In this document: piece after piece, positions 18,729 to 28,413 of the stretch | Position numbering within the stretch: position 1 is the first letter of the stretch | How the letters are laid out: each line of letters starts with the position of its first letter | DNA from: Flavobacterium sp. | Lineage (GTDB): Bacteria > Bacteroidota > Bacteroidia > Flavobacteriales > Flavobacteriaceae | Length of the DNA stretch: 64,000 nt | Assembly (NCBI GenBank): GCA_023251135.1 | Contig: JAHEZJ010000011.1 | Span: 1 to 64,000, forward strand | Reading direction: 5' to 3' | Notes under the pieces: model-generated | Seen by the model: only the letters and a program-made list of their open reading frames with translations | What the model was told of the DNA's origin: nothing | Database searches by the model: none | Program-made: the position numbers and the translations under genes

Positions 18729-19643
18729 TTATTTTTGTAAAATCATTTCGTCATAACTCAGGATCGTTTCGTACCCTTTGGAAGCAAAATACGATCGTGG
18801 TTCTTCTTTTGAAATCACCATCACAAAGTCACCGCCCCAAGCTCCAAGACTCTTTACAACACCATCGAAATCAGGAAAAGCAACCTCTTTAATGGTCTGC
18901 ATTTCGAGAATATCGCTCAGGTGAATCTCATGTTTTTCGACGGCAAAAGCAAACTCTTTTACTGTTTTAGCATTCAGAATTGCAGTGGTAATTTTGTTGT
19001 TTTCGGTGATATTTTGCGCTAAATTTTGATTTTTATTGTTGTAATAGGCCTGTATCGCTGCTTTACTATTCTGTTTTTTATTCAGATAAACAAAATGAAT
19101 ATTTCGGGAAAAATCGGGATGAAAAGAAACTGGTTTTACCGTATTATTTTCAATTTGGTAAACGATTGGCGTGTCATTTTGTGCACAGGCAATGTCATAA
19201 CCGCTGCCTCCGAAACTGTTTTTTAGCAAAGTAAACGCATTAACTTTAGTCCATTGTGCCACATTGTTTAGTAAGGTTGACGAAGTGCCTAATCCCCAGT
19301 TTTTAGGGAAGCTAAGATGGGTGCTGACGTTGTATCCGTCGGTATTTTCGAGAAAATCCGGATTTAAGCGGTAGGCTTCGTGTAGAATTTGAATTAAAGT
19401 TGTTTTTACAGTTTCAGGTTCTGATGTAGGATTGTCGATAATCTCTGAAAATGTGATCGTATCTTCGAACCAAAGCTGTCCGTCAAAATCATAACTTTTC
19501 CAATTGATTTCGTGGTTTGAACCATTTTCAACCACCAGATCCTGGCCAAATTTGGTGGGCAACGCAAAAGCATCAGCGCCATCTAAAACAAGATATTCTC
19601 CGGAAATAAGCAACTTTCCGTTACTGTAAAAGGTTGTTTTCAT
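18729..19643 (-). CDS. GYDIA-family GHMP kinase (mevalonate-pathway kinase candidate)
   Basis: A 304-residue GHMP-fold kinase. It begins with SNGKLLISGEYLVLDGADA, the usual GHMP N-terminal strand pair; the ATP-loop region reads NWGLGTSSTLLNNVA; and the GGSGYDIACAQN block gives the GYDIA family its name. GHMP kinases phosphorylate mevalonate, phosphomevalonate, homoserine and similar substrates. It follows class II HMG-CoA reductase by 102 bases on the same strand, so a role in turning HMG-CoA-derived mevalonate into isoprenoid precursors is likely, though which phosphorylation step is not visible. Confidence 0.88.
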   Translation of the reverse strand: MKTTFYSNGKLLISGEYLVLDGADAFALPTKFGQDLVVENGSNHEINWKSYDFDGQLWFEDTITFSEIIDNPTSEPETVKTTLIQILHEAYRLNPDFLENTDGYNVSTHLSFPKNWGLGTSSTLLNNVAQWTKVNAFTLLKNSFGGSGYDIACAQNDTPIVYQIENNTVKPVSFHPDFSRNIHFVYLNKKQNSKAAIQAYYNNKNQNLAQNITENNKITTAILNAKTVKEFAFAVEKHEIHLSDILEMQTIKEVAFPDFDGVVKSLGAWGGDFVMVISKEEPRSYFASKGYETILSYDEMILQK

Positions 19644-19686
19644 TCTTCAACTATAAAATAAATTCCAATCCCCAAACGTCGGTATA

Positions 19687-19745
19687 AAATTCCAAATTCC
19701 AATTAACGTTGGAATTTGGAATTTGGGTTTTGGAATTTGGAATTT
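19687..19745. repeat. GGAATTTGGAATTT inverted repeat
   Basis: AAATTCCAAATTCCAA (19687-19702) and TTGGAATTTGGAATTT (19709-19724) form a perfect 16-base inverted repeat with a 6-base loop, and a third copy of the right arm lies at 19730-19745, touching the stop codon of the HMG-CoA reductase gene. A second such element occurs at 39201-39239. As RNA it would form a strong AT-rich hairpin between the two mevalonate genes. Confidence 0.85.
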
Positions 19746-21062
19746 TTATTTTTTTCTAAGATTTTCAATAAATTCCACCACAGCACTGTGCGAAACGGCA
19801 TTTTTCTTAAAATGAGCTTTAATAAGATGACGTTCTTCTTCAGTCGCTTCAAATTGATTGATAATATTGTTCAGGTGCATTTTCATATGTCCTTCCTGAA
19901 TTCCGGTAGTGGTAAGCGAACGTAAGGCAGCAAAGTTTTGGGCAAGACCGGCAACGGCTACAACCTCCATTAATTCTTTTGCAGAAGGTTTTTCGAGTAT
20001 GTCAAAACATAGTTTTACCAGTGGATGCAAAGAAGTCAATCCGCCTACAGTTCCCAAGGCTAAAGGGATTTCAAGCCAGAAAGTAAAAATTCCGTCTTCG
20101 ATTTTAGCGTGAGATAAACTTGAATATTGACCGTTTTTGGAAGCATAAGCATGAACTCCCGCTTCAACTGCTCTGAAATCATTTCCGGTGGCAAGAATTA
20201 CGGCGTCAATTCCGTTCATAATTCCTTTATTGTGCGTTACAGCCCTGAAAGGCTCTACTTCGGCAATCTGAACCGCTTGTACAAAACGCTCGGCAAACTC
20301 CTGTGGATTTGAGATGTGCTTTTCGGTTAAATCGGCAACAGGACAGGAAACTTCTGCCTTAACAATGCAATTGGGAACATAATTAGACAAAATGCTCATC
20401 ACTACTTTTAAAGTTTCCTCTTCTGAAAACAAATCAGACTGGTGAAATTCTTCTTTTAAGGTAGTGGCAAACTGCTCCAGGCACGAATTGATAAAATTGG
20501 CTCCCATGCTGTCTTTGGTTTCAAAAGTAGCATGAAGCTGAAAGTAATTTTCAAGAAGACTTCTTTTGTCTTTTAGTTTTATATCTAAAATTCCGCCACC
20601 TCGCTGCTGCATATTTTTGGTAATACTTTGCGTGTCGGAAAATAATTTAGGTTTAATCTGGTTAAAAAACGATTCCAGTTTTTCGGCATCTCCGTTGAAG
20701 GTAAAGTGTACCTGCCCTATTTTTTCTGTAGCAATTACAGTTGCTTTAAAGCCGCCTCTTGTCGACCAGTATTTGGCTGCTTTTGATGCCGCGGCTACGA
20801 CTGAACTTTCCTCAATTGCCATCGGAATCGTTTTGTATTTTCCGTTGATTAGGAAGTTAGGCGCGACTCCAAGCGGGATGTAGAGATTGGTAATCGTATT
20901 TTCAATGAATTCATCGTGCAATTGTTGTAGCTTTTCGTCTGAATTCCAGTAATTTCTTATAATCGTCAGGGCCTCTTCAGGGCTTGAAAAATAGGTATTG
21001 GCAATCCAGTTTATTTTTTCTTTTTTGGATAATTTCGAAAATCCGGCAACAGCGTTGTTCAT
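19746..21062 (-). CDS. mvaA: Hydroxymethylglutaryl-CoA reductase, class II
   Basis: A 438-residue class II HMG-CoA reductase. Visible motifs are MAIEESSVVAAASKAAKYW (substrate-binding glutamate loop), ETKDSMGANFINS (the Asp/Met/Gly/Ala/Asn nucleotide-site block), GNDFRAVEAGVHAYA and a C-terminal EEERHLIKAHFKKNAVSH stretch with the flap histidine. Class II enzymes were first named degradative because Pseudomonas mevalonii uses one to grow on mevalonate, but in Flavobacteriia the enzyme makes mevalonate for isoprenoids and menaquinone side chains. The GHMP kinase downstream supports the biosynthetic direction. Confidence 0.94.
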   Translation of the reverse strand: MNNAVAGFSKLSKKEKINWIANTYFSSPEEALTIIRNYWNSDEKLQQLHDEFIENTITNLYIPLGVAPNFLINGKYKTIPMAIEESSVVAAASKAAKYWSTRGGFKATVIATEKIGQVHFTFNGDAEKLESFFNQIKPKLFSDTQSITKNMQQRGGGILDIKLKDKRSLLENYFQLHATFETKDSMGANFINSCLEQFATTLKEEFHQSDLFSEEETLKVVMSILSNYVPNCIVKAEVSCPVADLTEKHISNPQEFAERFVQAVQIAEVEPFRAVTHNKGIMNGIDAVILATGNDFRAVEAGVHAYASKNGQYSSLSHAKIEDGIFTFWLEIPLALGTVGGLTSLHPLVKLCFDILEKPSAKELMEVVAVAGLAQNFAALRSLTTTGIQEGHMKMHLNNIINQFEATEEERHLIKAHFKKNAVSHSAVVEFIENLRKK

Positions 21063-21091
21063 TCTCAGTATTTTAAAGGGTAAAGATGCCG

Positions 21092-21123
21092 CAAAGATAC
21101 TATTTTAAGACTTTTGTTTGCAA
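21092..21123 (-). promoter_or_regulatory. Predicted promoter of the HMG-CoA reductase gene
   Basis: Minus strand: TTG (21123-21121), 21-base spacer, TATCTTTG (21099-21092), 29 bases before the start codon. Confidence 0.6.
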
Positions 21124-21244
21124 TGTATTTGAAAATTGAAAAATACGCAATCGTTATTTTTTTTAACATTTAACAATTATAATGGGTATTATGTTCATTT
21201 TTTTTACTAAAATTGGGCTCTTTTTTATATTTAAAATAATTCTA

Positions 21245-23416
21245 ATGAATACAGGTAAAATTACTGTTATATTTTTATTTTTAGTTGCTACTGTTTTCGG
21301 TCAACAAAAAATTACTGTCGAGAATATTTATACGGGAGCATTTCGGGCAAAAGGAATGGATGAACTGCAATCGTTAAAAAACACAGAGCAATATACGGTC
21401 TTAAATGTAGATCAGGCCAGCAGAAGCATGCAGATCGATTTGTATGACTTTGCGACACTAAAAAAAGTGGCCAATTTAATTGATACCAAAAACCACCCAG
21501 CACTTGCTGAAGGAATTGACAGTTATACTTTTGATGCCTCGGAGAAAAAGATTTTAATTGCGTGTAATACCAAACAAATCTTCCGTCACTCGTTTACAGC
21601 AGATTATTTTTTATACGATATCAATACAAAATCGTTAACGAAACTGTTCGATTTTCAGATTCAGGAGCCTACTTTTTCTCCTGACGGAACTAAAATCGCC
21701 TATGCAAAAGAGAATAACCTGTATGTATACGACTTAGCTTCTAAAAAAACAACAGCAGTTACAACCGACGGAAAGAAAAATGCCATCATCAATGGTATTA
21801 CCGACTGGGTTTATGAAGAAGAGTTTTCATTTGTAAGAGCCTTCGACTGGAGCAAAGACAGTAAAAAGCTAGCTTATATCCGTTTTGACGAAAGTGCTGT
21901 TCCGGAGTTTTCAATGTCCATCTTTCAAAAAGATTTATATCCAACCATTGAAACGTTTAAATATCCTAAAGCAGGAGAGAAAAACTCAGTAGTATCTTTA
22001 CATATCTATGATGCGGTGAGTAATACAGGTAAAAAAGTGGATTTAGGAAACTACAACGACTTTTATATTGCAAGATTACAATGGACAAATGACAACAATG
22101 TATTGTCGGCTCAGGTGTTAAACCGTCATCAGGATAATCTGGATTTGTTGTTTGTGGATGGAACTACTGCTGCGGCAAAAGTGGTTTTAAATGAAAAAGA
22201 CAAAGCTTATGTCGATGTTACCGACAATTTGACCTTCTTAAAAGACAATAGCTTTATCTGGACAAGTGAAAAAGATGGGTTTAATCATATTTATGTATAC
22301 GATAAAAACGGAAAACTTAAGAATCAGGTAACAAAAGGAAACTGGGAAGTAACTTCATACTACGGTTTCGACGAAAAAAACAAAACAGTTTTCTACCAAT
22401 CTACAGAAAACGGTTCGATCAACAGAGATATTTATCGCATTGCTTTAGACGGAAAGAACAAAGTTCGTTTGTCTAAAAATACAGGAACCAGTTCGGCAAC
22501 TTTCAGTCCTAACTTCCAGTTTTTTATCAATACGTTTTCAAGCAATCTGCAGCCAACTACTTATACCTTAAACGAGGCGAAAACAGGAAAAGAAATTCAG
22601 GTTATCGAAAACAACAAAGAGTTGTCTTCTAAATTAGCTGCTTATAACTTACCGGCAAAAGAATTTTTTGTTTTAAAAACAGCAAAAGGAAATGAACTTA
22701 ATGCATGGATTTTAAAACCAAAAGATTTTGATCCTTCTAAAAAATATCCGGTTTTCATGTACCAGTATTCTGGTCCGGGTTCTCAACAGGTAAACAACGA
22801 CTGGAACAATTCAGACGACTACTGGTTTGTATCTCTTACACAACAAGGTTATATTGTAGCTTGTGTTGACGGTAGAGGAACAGGATTTAAAGGTGCTGAT
22901 TTCAAAAAAGTAACTCAAAAAGAACTAGGGAAATACGAAGTAGAAGATCAGATTGATGCTGCAAAAGTAATTGGAGCTTATCCGTATGTGGATGTTACAA
23001 GAATTGGAATCTTCGGGTGGAGTTATGGTGGATTTATGGCTTCAAACTGTATTTTTCAGGGGAACGATGTTTTCAAAATGGCAATCGCAGTGGCTCCGGT
23101 AACAAACTGGCGTTTTTATGACAGTGTTTACACCGAAAGATACATGCAGACTCCACAGGAAAATGCAAGCGGTTACGATCAAAACTCTCCAATCAATCAC
23201 GTTGATAAATTAAAAGGGAAATTTTTATTGATTCACGGATCAGCGGATGACAATGTGCATGTACAAAATTCAATGCAGATGATGGAAGCTTTAATTCAGG
23301 CGAATAAACAATTCGATTCTCAAATTTACCCAGATAAAAATCACGGGATATATGGAGGAAAAACCAGAATTCAGCTTTATAACAAGATGACTAACTTTAT
23401 CAAAGAAAACTTATAA
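21245..23416 (+). CDS. Dipeptidyl-peptidase IV-like serine peptidase (S9 family)
   Basis: A 723-residue exported peptidase. The ATG at 21245 opens with the signal peptide (MNTGKITVIFLFLVATVFGQ); an upstream in-frame ATG at 21182 would add an unlikely second hydrophobic segment. Residues about 30-470 form the S9B N-terminal beta-propeller, including the Glu-bearing loop DWVYEEEF that in DPP-IV holds the substrate amino terminus. The C-terminal hydrolase domain has GWSYGG (Ser593), SADDNVH (Asp) and KNHGIYG (His). DPP-IV enzymes remove Xaa-Pro or Xaa-Ala dipeptides. It is 34 bases ahead of three peptide transporters, so released dipeptides could be taken up directly. Confidence 0.94.
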   Translation: MNTGKITVIFLFLVATVFGQQKITVENIYTGAFRAKGMDELQSLKNTEQYTVLNVDQASRSMQIDLYDFATLKKVANLIDTKNHPALAEGIDSYTFDASEKKILIACNTKQIFRHSFTADYFLYDINTKSLTKLFDFQIQEPTFSPDGTKIAYAKENNLYVYDLASKKTTAVTTDGKKNAIINGITDWVYEEEFSFVRAFDWSKDSKKLAYIRFDESAVPEFSMSIFQKDLYPTIETFKYPKAGEKNSVVSLHIYDAVSNTGKKVDLGNYNDFYIARLQWTNDNNVLSAQVLNRHQDNLDLLFVDGTTAAAKVVLNEKDKAYVDVTDNLTFLKDNSFIWTSEKDGFNHIYVYDKNGKLKNQVTKGNWEVTSYYGFDEKNKTVFYQSTENGSINRDIYRIALDGKNKVRLSKNTGTSSATFSPNFQFFINTFSSNLQPTTYTLNEAKTGKEIQVIENNKELSSKLAAYNLPAKEFFVLKTAKGNELNAWILKPKDFDPSKKYPVFMYQYSGPGSQQVNNDWNNSDDYWFVSLTQQGYIVACVDGRGTGFKGADFKKVTQKELGKYEVEDQIDAAKVIGAYPYVDVTRIGIFGWSYGGFMASNCIFQGNDVFKMAIAVAPVTNWRFYDSVYTERYMQTPQENASGYDQNSPINHVDKLKGKFLLIHGSADDNVHVQNSMQMMEALIQANKQFDSQIYPDKNHGIYGGKTRIQLYNKMTNFIKENL

Positions 23417-23450
23417 CATAAAACTAAACCTTAAATAAATAATAAAGAAT

Positions 23451-25127
23451 ATGGGAGAAACTCAAGTAAAAACAGCGCATCCAAAAGGACTATGGGTATT
23501 ATTTGGAACGGAGATGTGGGAGCGGTTCAACTTTTATGGAATGCGAGCTTTATTAACTTTATTTCTTGTGAATTCATTATTGATGAAGGAAGAAGAGGCA
23601 TCTTTAATTTATGGAGGTTTCCTCGGACTTTGTTATTTAACACCAATGTTGGGAGGTTTTGTTGCCGATCGTTTTTTAGGTAACAGAAATTGTATTATGC
23701 TGGGCGGGTTGCTTATGGCGATTGGACAATTGTTGTTGTTTACCAGTGGTAGTGTTTTTGAAGCGAACTTAGGTTTGGCAAAAACAATCATGTATTCTGC
23801 TTTAGGAGTTATCGTATTTGGTAACGGATTCTTTAAGCCAAACATTTCCAGTATGGTGGGAAGTTTGTATCCTAAACAGGAAAAAACAAAACTAGATAGT
23901 GCTTTTACTATTTTCTATATGGGAATTAACATCGGAGCCTTTTTAGGTCAGTCTATTTGTCCGTTGTTAGGAGACGTAAAAGATGCAGGTGGAATTAGAG
24001 ACATTCATGCTTTCAGATGGGGATTCATGGCGGCTTCTGCTGCAATGTTCATCGGAACCATTCTTTTCTACTTCCTGAAAAATAAATATGTGGTTTCTCC
24101 TGAAGGAAAACCATTAGGAGGATTACCTTCTAAAAATGATGCTTCTGATTTTGAAGAAGGAGAAGCACAAAAAGCAAATTTCTCTAATAAAGCGTTAACA
24201 ATTGCCGGACTTGCATTTGTGGCTTTAGGATTCTTTTTCCATTATGTGGTAGGTCAGAACTTAATCTATACTTTGATTTACTCTAGTGGTTTGTCATTAG
24301 CCGGATTAATTATTTCGGATACTTCTTTAACTAAAGTAGAAAGAGACAGGATTATCGTTATTTATATCGTTTCCTTTTTCATTATTTTCTTCTGGGCTGC
24401 TTTCGAACAAGCCGGTTCATCTTTAACTTTTATCGCCGACAATCAAACGGACAGAAACTTCTTTGGATGGCAAATGCCTCCGTCAATGGTTCAGATTTTT
24501 AACGGACTATTTGTAGTTTTACTTGCTGTACCTTTCAGTATTTTATGGGATACCTTAAGAGCTAAAGGGAAAGAGCCAATTTCACCGGTAAAATTAGCCG
24601 TTGGTTTAGTCGTGATCTCTGTTAGTTTCTTTATGATTGCAACTCAGGTTTCTTATATCGGAACTTCAGGGTTATTATTAGTAAAATGGTTGATCTTATT
24701 GTATTTCTTAAATACATGTGCTGAATTGTGCTTGTCTCCAATCGGATTATCATTAGTTGGTAAATTATCTCCAAAACGTTTTGCTTCATTATTATACGGA
24801 GTATTCTTCTTGTCAAATGCTTCCGGGTATGCTTTAGGAGGAACTTTAGGTTCTATCTTGCCTGCAACAGGAGATAAATTTGCAAAAGCAAAAGAATTAG
24901 GAATCGATCTTCAGGCAGTTTTAGACAACAAAATTACTCCAACAGCTGAACAGTTGGCTTTATTAGAAAAGCATCAGATTAGTTCACACAACCACTTCTT
25001 TGCTGGATTTGAAATCCATAACTTATACGAATTTTTTATGGTATTCGTAGTACTTACAGGACTTGCTGCAATTATATTATTTGCGTTAACTCCATTCTTG
25101 AAAAAGATGATGCATGGCGTTCGATAG
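23451..25127 (+). CDS. POT-family proton-coupled peptide transporter (first of three)
   Basis: A 558-residue POT/PTR2 transporter that imports di- and tripeptides with protons. The helix-1 motif reads GTEMWERFNFYGMRA, corresponding to the conserved ExxERFxYYG proton-coupling motif; GFFKPNISSMVGSLYP and FYMGINIGAFLGQ are the PTR2 signatures. About 14 helices are predicted. It follows the DPP-IV-like peptidase by 34 bases. A terminator follows, separating it partly from the next transporter. Confidence 0.94.
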   Translation: MGETQVKTAHPKGLWVLFGTEMWERFNFYGMRALLTLFLVNSLLMKEEEASLIYGGFLGLCYLTPMLGGFVADRFLGNRNCIMLGGLLMAIGQLLLFTSGSVFEANLGLAKTIMYSALGVIVFGNGFFKPNISSMVGSLYPKQEKTKLDSAFTIFYMGINIGAFLGQSICPLLGDVKDAGGIRDIHAFRWGFMAASAAMFIGTILFYFLKNKYVVSPEGKPLGGLPSKNDASDFEEGEAQKANFSNKALTIAGLAFVALGFFFHYVVGQNLIYTLIYSSGLSLAGLIISDTSLTKVERDRIIVIYIVSFFIIFFWAAFEQAGSSLTFIADNQTDRNFFGWQMPPSMVQIFNGLFVVLLAVPFSILWDTLRAKGKEPISPVKLAVGLVVISVSFFMIATQVSYIGTSGLLLVKWLILLYFLNTCAELCLSPIGLSLVGKLSPKRFASLLYGVFFLSNASGYALGGTLGSILPATGDKFAKAKELGIDLQAVLDNKITPTAEQLALLEKHQISSHNHFFAGFEIHNLYEFFMVFVVLTGLAAIILFALTPFLKKMMHGVR

Positions 25128-25148
25128 ATAATAATAATCCTATATCAA

Positions 25149-25190
25149 AATTACCTACAGGTTTAGGCTTGTAGGTAATTTTAATTTTAA
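25149..25190 (+). terminator. Intrinsic terminator after the first POT gene
   Basis: AAATTACCTACA pairs with TGTAGGTAATTT around a short loop, then TAATTTT. The tail is weaker than in other terminators here, so some read-through to the second POT gene is likely. Confidence 0.65.
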
Positions 25191-25203
25191 AGACTGTACA
25201 CTT

Positions 25204-26862
25204 ATGTGGAAAAAACACCCCAAAGCATTGCCTTATTTGTTCTTGTCTGAAATGTGGGAACGTTTCGGATATTATTTAATGATTGGAATCTTTACTTTAT
25301 ATCTGAAAGATGTAAAAGCGGGTTTCTCCATGACCGAAAAAGAAGCTTCTGATCTTTACGGAACTTTTATCGCATTGGTTTTTTTAACTCCTTTTATCGG
25401 CGGACTAGTTGCCGATCGTTATTTAGGCTATAAAAAATCTATTGTTTTAGGTGGTATTTTAATGGGTATTGGTTACTTCCTGATGGGAGTTCATGATATA
25501 ACAGTGCTTTATATTGCAATGACTTTGGTCATTGTAGGGAATGGCTTTTTTAAACCCAATATTTCTACCTTATTAGGAAGTTTTTATTCTAATGAAGAAT
25601 ACAAAGACAAAAAAGACGAAGGCTACAATATTTTCTATATGGGAATTAATGTTGGAGGTTTTATCTGTAATTTCTTTGGTGCTGTACTGCAAATTCTATT
25701 AGGTTGGCATTGGGCCTTTATGGCTGCGGGTGTAGGTATGTTTATAGGTGTTATTGTCTTTTTATTAGGTACAAAACATTATGTAGGCCACGATCAGAAA
25801 AAAGGAGTGCAGGAAGGCGATATGCCGTTTTACAAAATCATCCTGTTTATTTTATTACCATCGTTTATTTTTGGAGCCATTGGCTGGTTGATAAAAGGAG
25901 TAACCTCAGAAACGAATGTAGACAGCTATATTTTTGGTTCAGATAGTACAGATGCCTTTATATTTGCCTGTATCCCAATAATTTTCTTTTACGGATCACT
26001 TTATTTTAAAGCAAAAGCAGAAGATAAACGACCAATAGGAGCTTTGTTGGCTATTTTTGGTGTTGTTATTTTATTTTGGGCGGTTTTTAAACTTAATGGC
26101 TCGGCACTTACCACTTGGGCTGATCGCTATACCGACAGAGAAGTTACCGGAACTACGGGGCAGCTTGTTGGAAAATTAAAACTTGCCAAAGAAGTCGAAT
26201 ACAAAAAAGAATCCTTAGAACTTTACGATGATCAGTTTCGTTTGCAAAAAGTAAACGGAGAAGTTCAGAAAGAAGTAAATTATCCACTATACTTTCGAAA
26301 CGTTGCACCAGAGAAACTTCCGGCAGAAGGCGGCAAAGTTCATCTGTGGGCAACCAATTTAAGTCAATCGATAAACCCGGCCTGGGTAATCATATTAACC
26401 CCTTTGATCGTTGCTTTTTTCTCTTTTTTACGAGCAAGAAAAAAAGAACCTTCAACACCTACTAAAATTGCTTTTGGCTTATTAATTTCGGCCCTGTCAG
26501 TTTTAGTCATGATCGCTGCGGTTCAAATTGGTAATAATGGAGCTGAGAAAGTGAGTGTTTGGTGGCTGGTGGCCAATTACGGCATCATAACCATAGGAGA
26601 ATTGTTTTTAAGCCCGATGGGATTATCAGTAGTGTCTAAACTAAGTCCGGTAAACATTACCTCTTTAATGATGGGAGGATGGTTTTTATCGACCTCAATA
26701 GGGAATAAATTGAGCGGAGTTTTGGCGAGTATGTGGGATACCTACGACAATAAAGCTAACTTTTTTTGGGTTAATTTCGCCTTGTTAATGTTTGCAACAG
26801 TACTTATGTTTGCTTTGGTAAAACAGCTTAACAAAGTGATGAAAGAAAAAGGAATTAATTAA
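25204..26862 (+). CDS. POT-family proton-coupled peptide transporter (second of three)
   Basis: A 552-residue paralogue of the preceding transporter. It has SEMWERFGYYLMIG at helix 1, GNGFFKPNISTLLGSFY and YMGINVGGF. It differs by an extra hydrophilic stretch around residues 305-380 (from TWADRYTDREVTG to KVHLWATNLS), between helices in the middle of the protein, and by a methionine-containing ending to helix 1 in place of GMRA. The third transporter begins 14 bases downstream. Substrate preference may differ from the first. Confidence 0.93.
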   Translation: MWKKHPKALPYLFLSEMWERFGYYLMIGIFTLYLKDVKAGFSMTEKEASDLYGTFIALVFLTPFIGGLVADRYLGYKKSIVLGGILMGIGYFLMGVHDITVLYIAMTLVIVGNGFFKPNISTLLGSFYSNEEYKDKKDEGYNIFYMGINVGGFICNFFGAVLQILLGWHWAFMAAGVGMFIGVIVFLLGTKHYVGHDQKKGVQEGDMPFYKIILFILLPSFIFGAIGWLIKGVTSETNVDSYIFGSDSTDAFIFACIPIIFFYGSLYFKAKAEDKRPIGALLAIFGVVILFWAVFKLNGSALTTWADRYTDREVTGTTGQLVGKLKLAKEVEYKKESLELYDDQFRLQKVNGEVQKEVNYPLYFRNVAPEKLPAEGGKVHLWATNLSQSINPAWVIILTPLIVAFFSFLRARKKEPSTPTKIAFGLLISALSVLVMIAAVQIGNNGAEKVSVWWLVANYGIITIGELFLSPMGLSVVSKLSPVNITSLMMGGWFLSTSIGNKLSGVLASMWDTYDNKANFFWVNFALLMFATVLMFALVKQLNKVMKEKGIN

Positions 26863-26876
26863 TTATTTATAAATAA

Positions 26877-28361
26877 ATGGAGCAGAAGATCACTTTAGAG
26901 GAGATTCAAAATTTTAAAGGCAACTACCCAAAACAACTGTGGTACTTGTTTTTTGTTGAAATGTGGGAGCGTTTTTGTTTTTATGGAATGCGAGGTGTTC
27001 TTGTTATTTTTATGGTAGATCAGCTTTTTTTGAAAGAAGATCATGCCAGCGAGCAATACGGAGCCATTCAGGCTTTTGTGTATGCCTTTACTTTTATAGG
27101 CGGAATTTTTGCAGATAAAGTGCTGGGATTCAAAAAATCATTGTTTTTTGGTGGAATCGTTATGATTCTCGGGAATCTTTTGATTGCTATTGCGCCTCAT
27201 GATTTCTTTTATTACGGAATTGCCTTCTCGATTATCGGGACTGGTTTTTTTAAGCCGAACGTTTCTTCAATGGTAGGAGAATTGTACCATGAAGAAGATG
27301 GTCGTAGAGACGCAGGTTACGGAATGTTTTATGCCGGAATAAATGTGGGCGGACTTTTTGGAGGTGCCCTGTGTGTGTATTTAGGGAAGTTTTATTCTTG
27401 GCAATTGTGCTTTTTATCTGCTGCAATTGTAATGTTTTTAGGTTTGGTTACCTTCTTATTTACTAAAAAACATTTAGGACCAATTGGTGATTCGCCGTTA
27501 TTGAATTTAACACCGCAAAAGAGACGAATTCGTGAGATAGCCGTATATGCTGTCTCTATTTTGAGTTTGCCTTTTATCTTTATAATGGTTAAGAATACGA
27601 AGTATACGGATTATTTCATGTATACTATTGGTACAGTTGCCGTTTTGTATTTTGCTTATGAATTGTTTAAACTGGGAGATTCTAAACTGCAAAAGAAGCT
27701 TTTTGCTGCTTTTCTGTTTGTATTTTTCTATTTTCTGTTCAACTCTATTTACGAACAAAGTGGTGGATCATTATCGCTTTTTGCAAAAGACAATCTGAAT
27801 AATAAATTGTTGTTTTTTACAATTGATCCCAACGTTGTGAACAACAGCTCGAATACTTTTTTTGTAGTCGTTTTAAGTCCGCTTATTGGTTTATTATGGA
27901 TATGGTTAGGGAAGCGCAAAATTGAACCGAATACTTTAATTAAATTCGGAATTGGGTTTTTATTCCTGGCAGCTTCTTTCTACATCTTCTATTTGACCAA
28001 ATTCTTTGCTGATGCTAACGGAATTGCTTCATTGAATGTCTTTACATTTGCGTATCTGATAACCACTATTGGAGAGCTTTGTCTGGGGCCAATCGGAATG
28101 TCGATTATTACCAAATTATCTCCAAAAAGATTATTCGGAATGATGATGGGATTGTGGTTCCTTGCAAGCGCTTTTGGACAGTTGGCTGCAGGTAAACTGG
28201 GAGCAGAGATCTCCAGATCAAATACCGGAGACACCTTGATTTCTAAATTGCAATCGTATACAGAAGGTTACTATCAACTGGCTATTTATTCGCTAGTTGC
28301 AGGTTTGATTTTATTGGCAATTTCGCCAATTATTAGAAAATTAATGCAAGAAGTAAAATAG
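26877..28361 (+). CDS. POT-family proton-coupled peptide transporter (third of three)
   Basis: A 494-residue POT transporter, shorter than its two neighbours. Motifs: VEMWERFCFYGMRGVL in helix 1, GTGFFKPNVSSMVGELY, FYAGINVGGLFGG, and the late SIYEQSGGSLSLFA block. Spacing of 14 bases from the second POT gene indicates one message. The thioredoxin-like gene starts 52 bases after its stop. Confidence 0.93.
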   Translation: MEQKITLEEIQNFKGNYPKQLWYLFFVEMWERFCFYGMRGVLVIFMVDQLFLKEDHASEQYGAIQAFVYAFTFIGGIFADKVLGFKKSLFFGGIVMILGNLLIAIAPHDFFYYGIAFSIIGTGFFKPNVSSMVGELYHEEDGRRDAGYGMFYAGINVGGLFGGALCVYLGKFYSWQLCFLSAAIVMFLGLVTFLFTKKHLGPIGDSPLLNLTPQKRRIREIAVYAVSILSLPFIFIMVKNTKYTDYFMYTIGTVAVLYFAYELFKLGDSKLQKKLFAAFLFVFFYFLFNSIYEQSGGSLSLFAKDNLNNKLLFFTIDPNVVNNSSNTFFVVVLSPLIGLLWIWLGKRKIEPNTLIKFGIGFLFLAASFYIFYLTKFFADANGIASLNVFTFAYLITTIGELCLGPIGMSIITKLSPKRLFGMMMGLWFLASAFGQLAAGKLGAEISRSNTGDTLISKLQSYTEGYYQLAIYSLVAGLILLAISPIIRKLMQEVK

Positions 28362-28369
28362 ACGACATT

Positions 28370-28396
28370 TTGCGATTCTTTTTTTGTTTAAATTTG
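28370..28396 (+). promoter_or_regulatory. Possible promoter of the thioredoxin-like gene
   Basis: TTG (28370-28372), 16-base spacer, TAAATTTG (28389-28396). The spacer is at the short end of the range. It lies just after the third POT stop codon and 17 bases before the ATG. Confidence 0.4.
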
Positions 28397-28413
28397 TGAA
28401 AAATAAAAGGGAT

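Noticed and set aside
20566..20883. 105-codon plus-strand open frame inside the HMG-CoA reductase gene
   Set aside because: Antisense to the conserved class II reductase; cysteine- and serine-rich composition typical of shadow frames.
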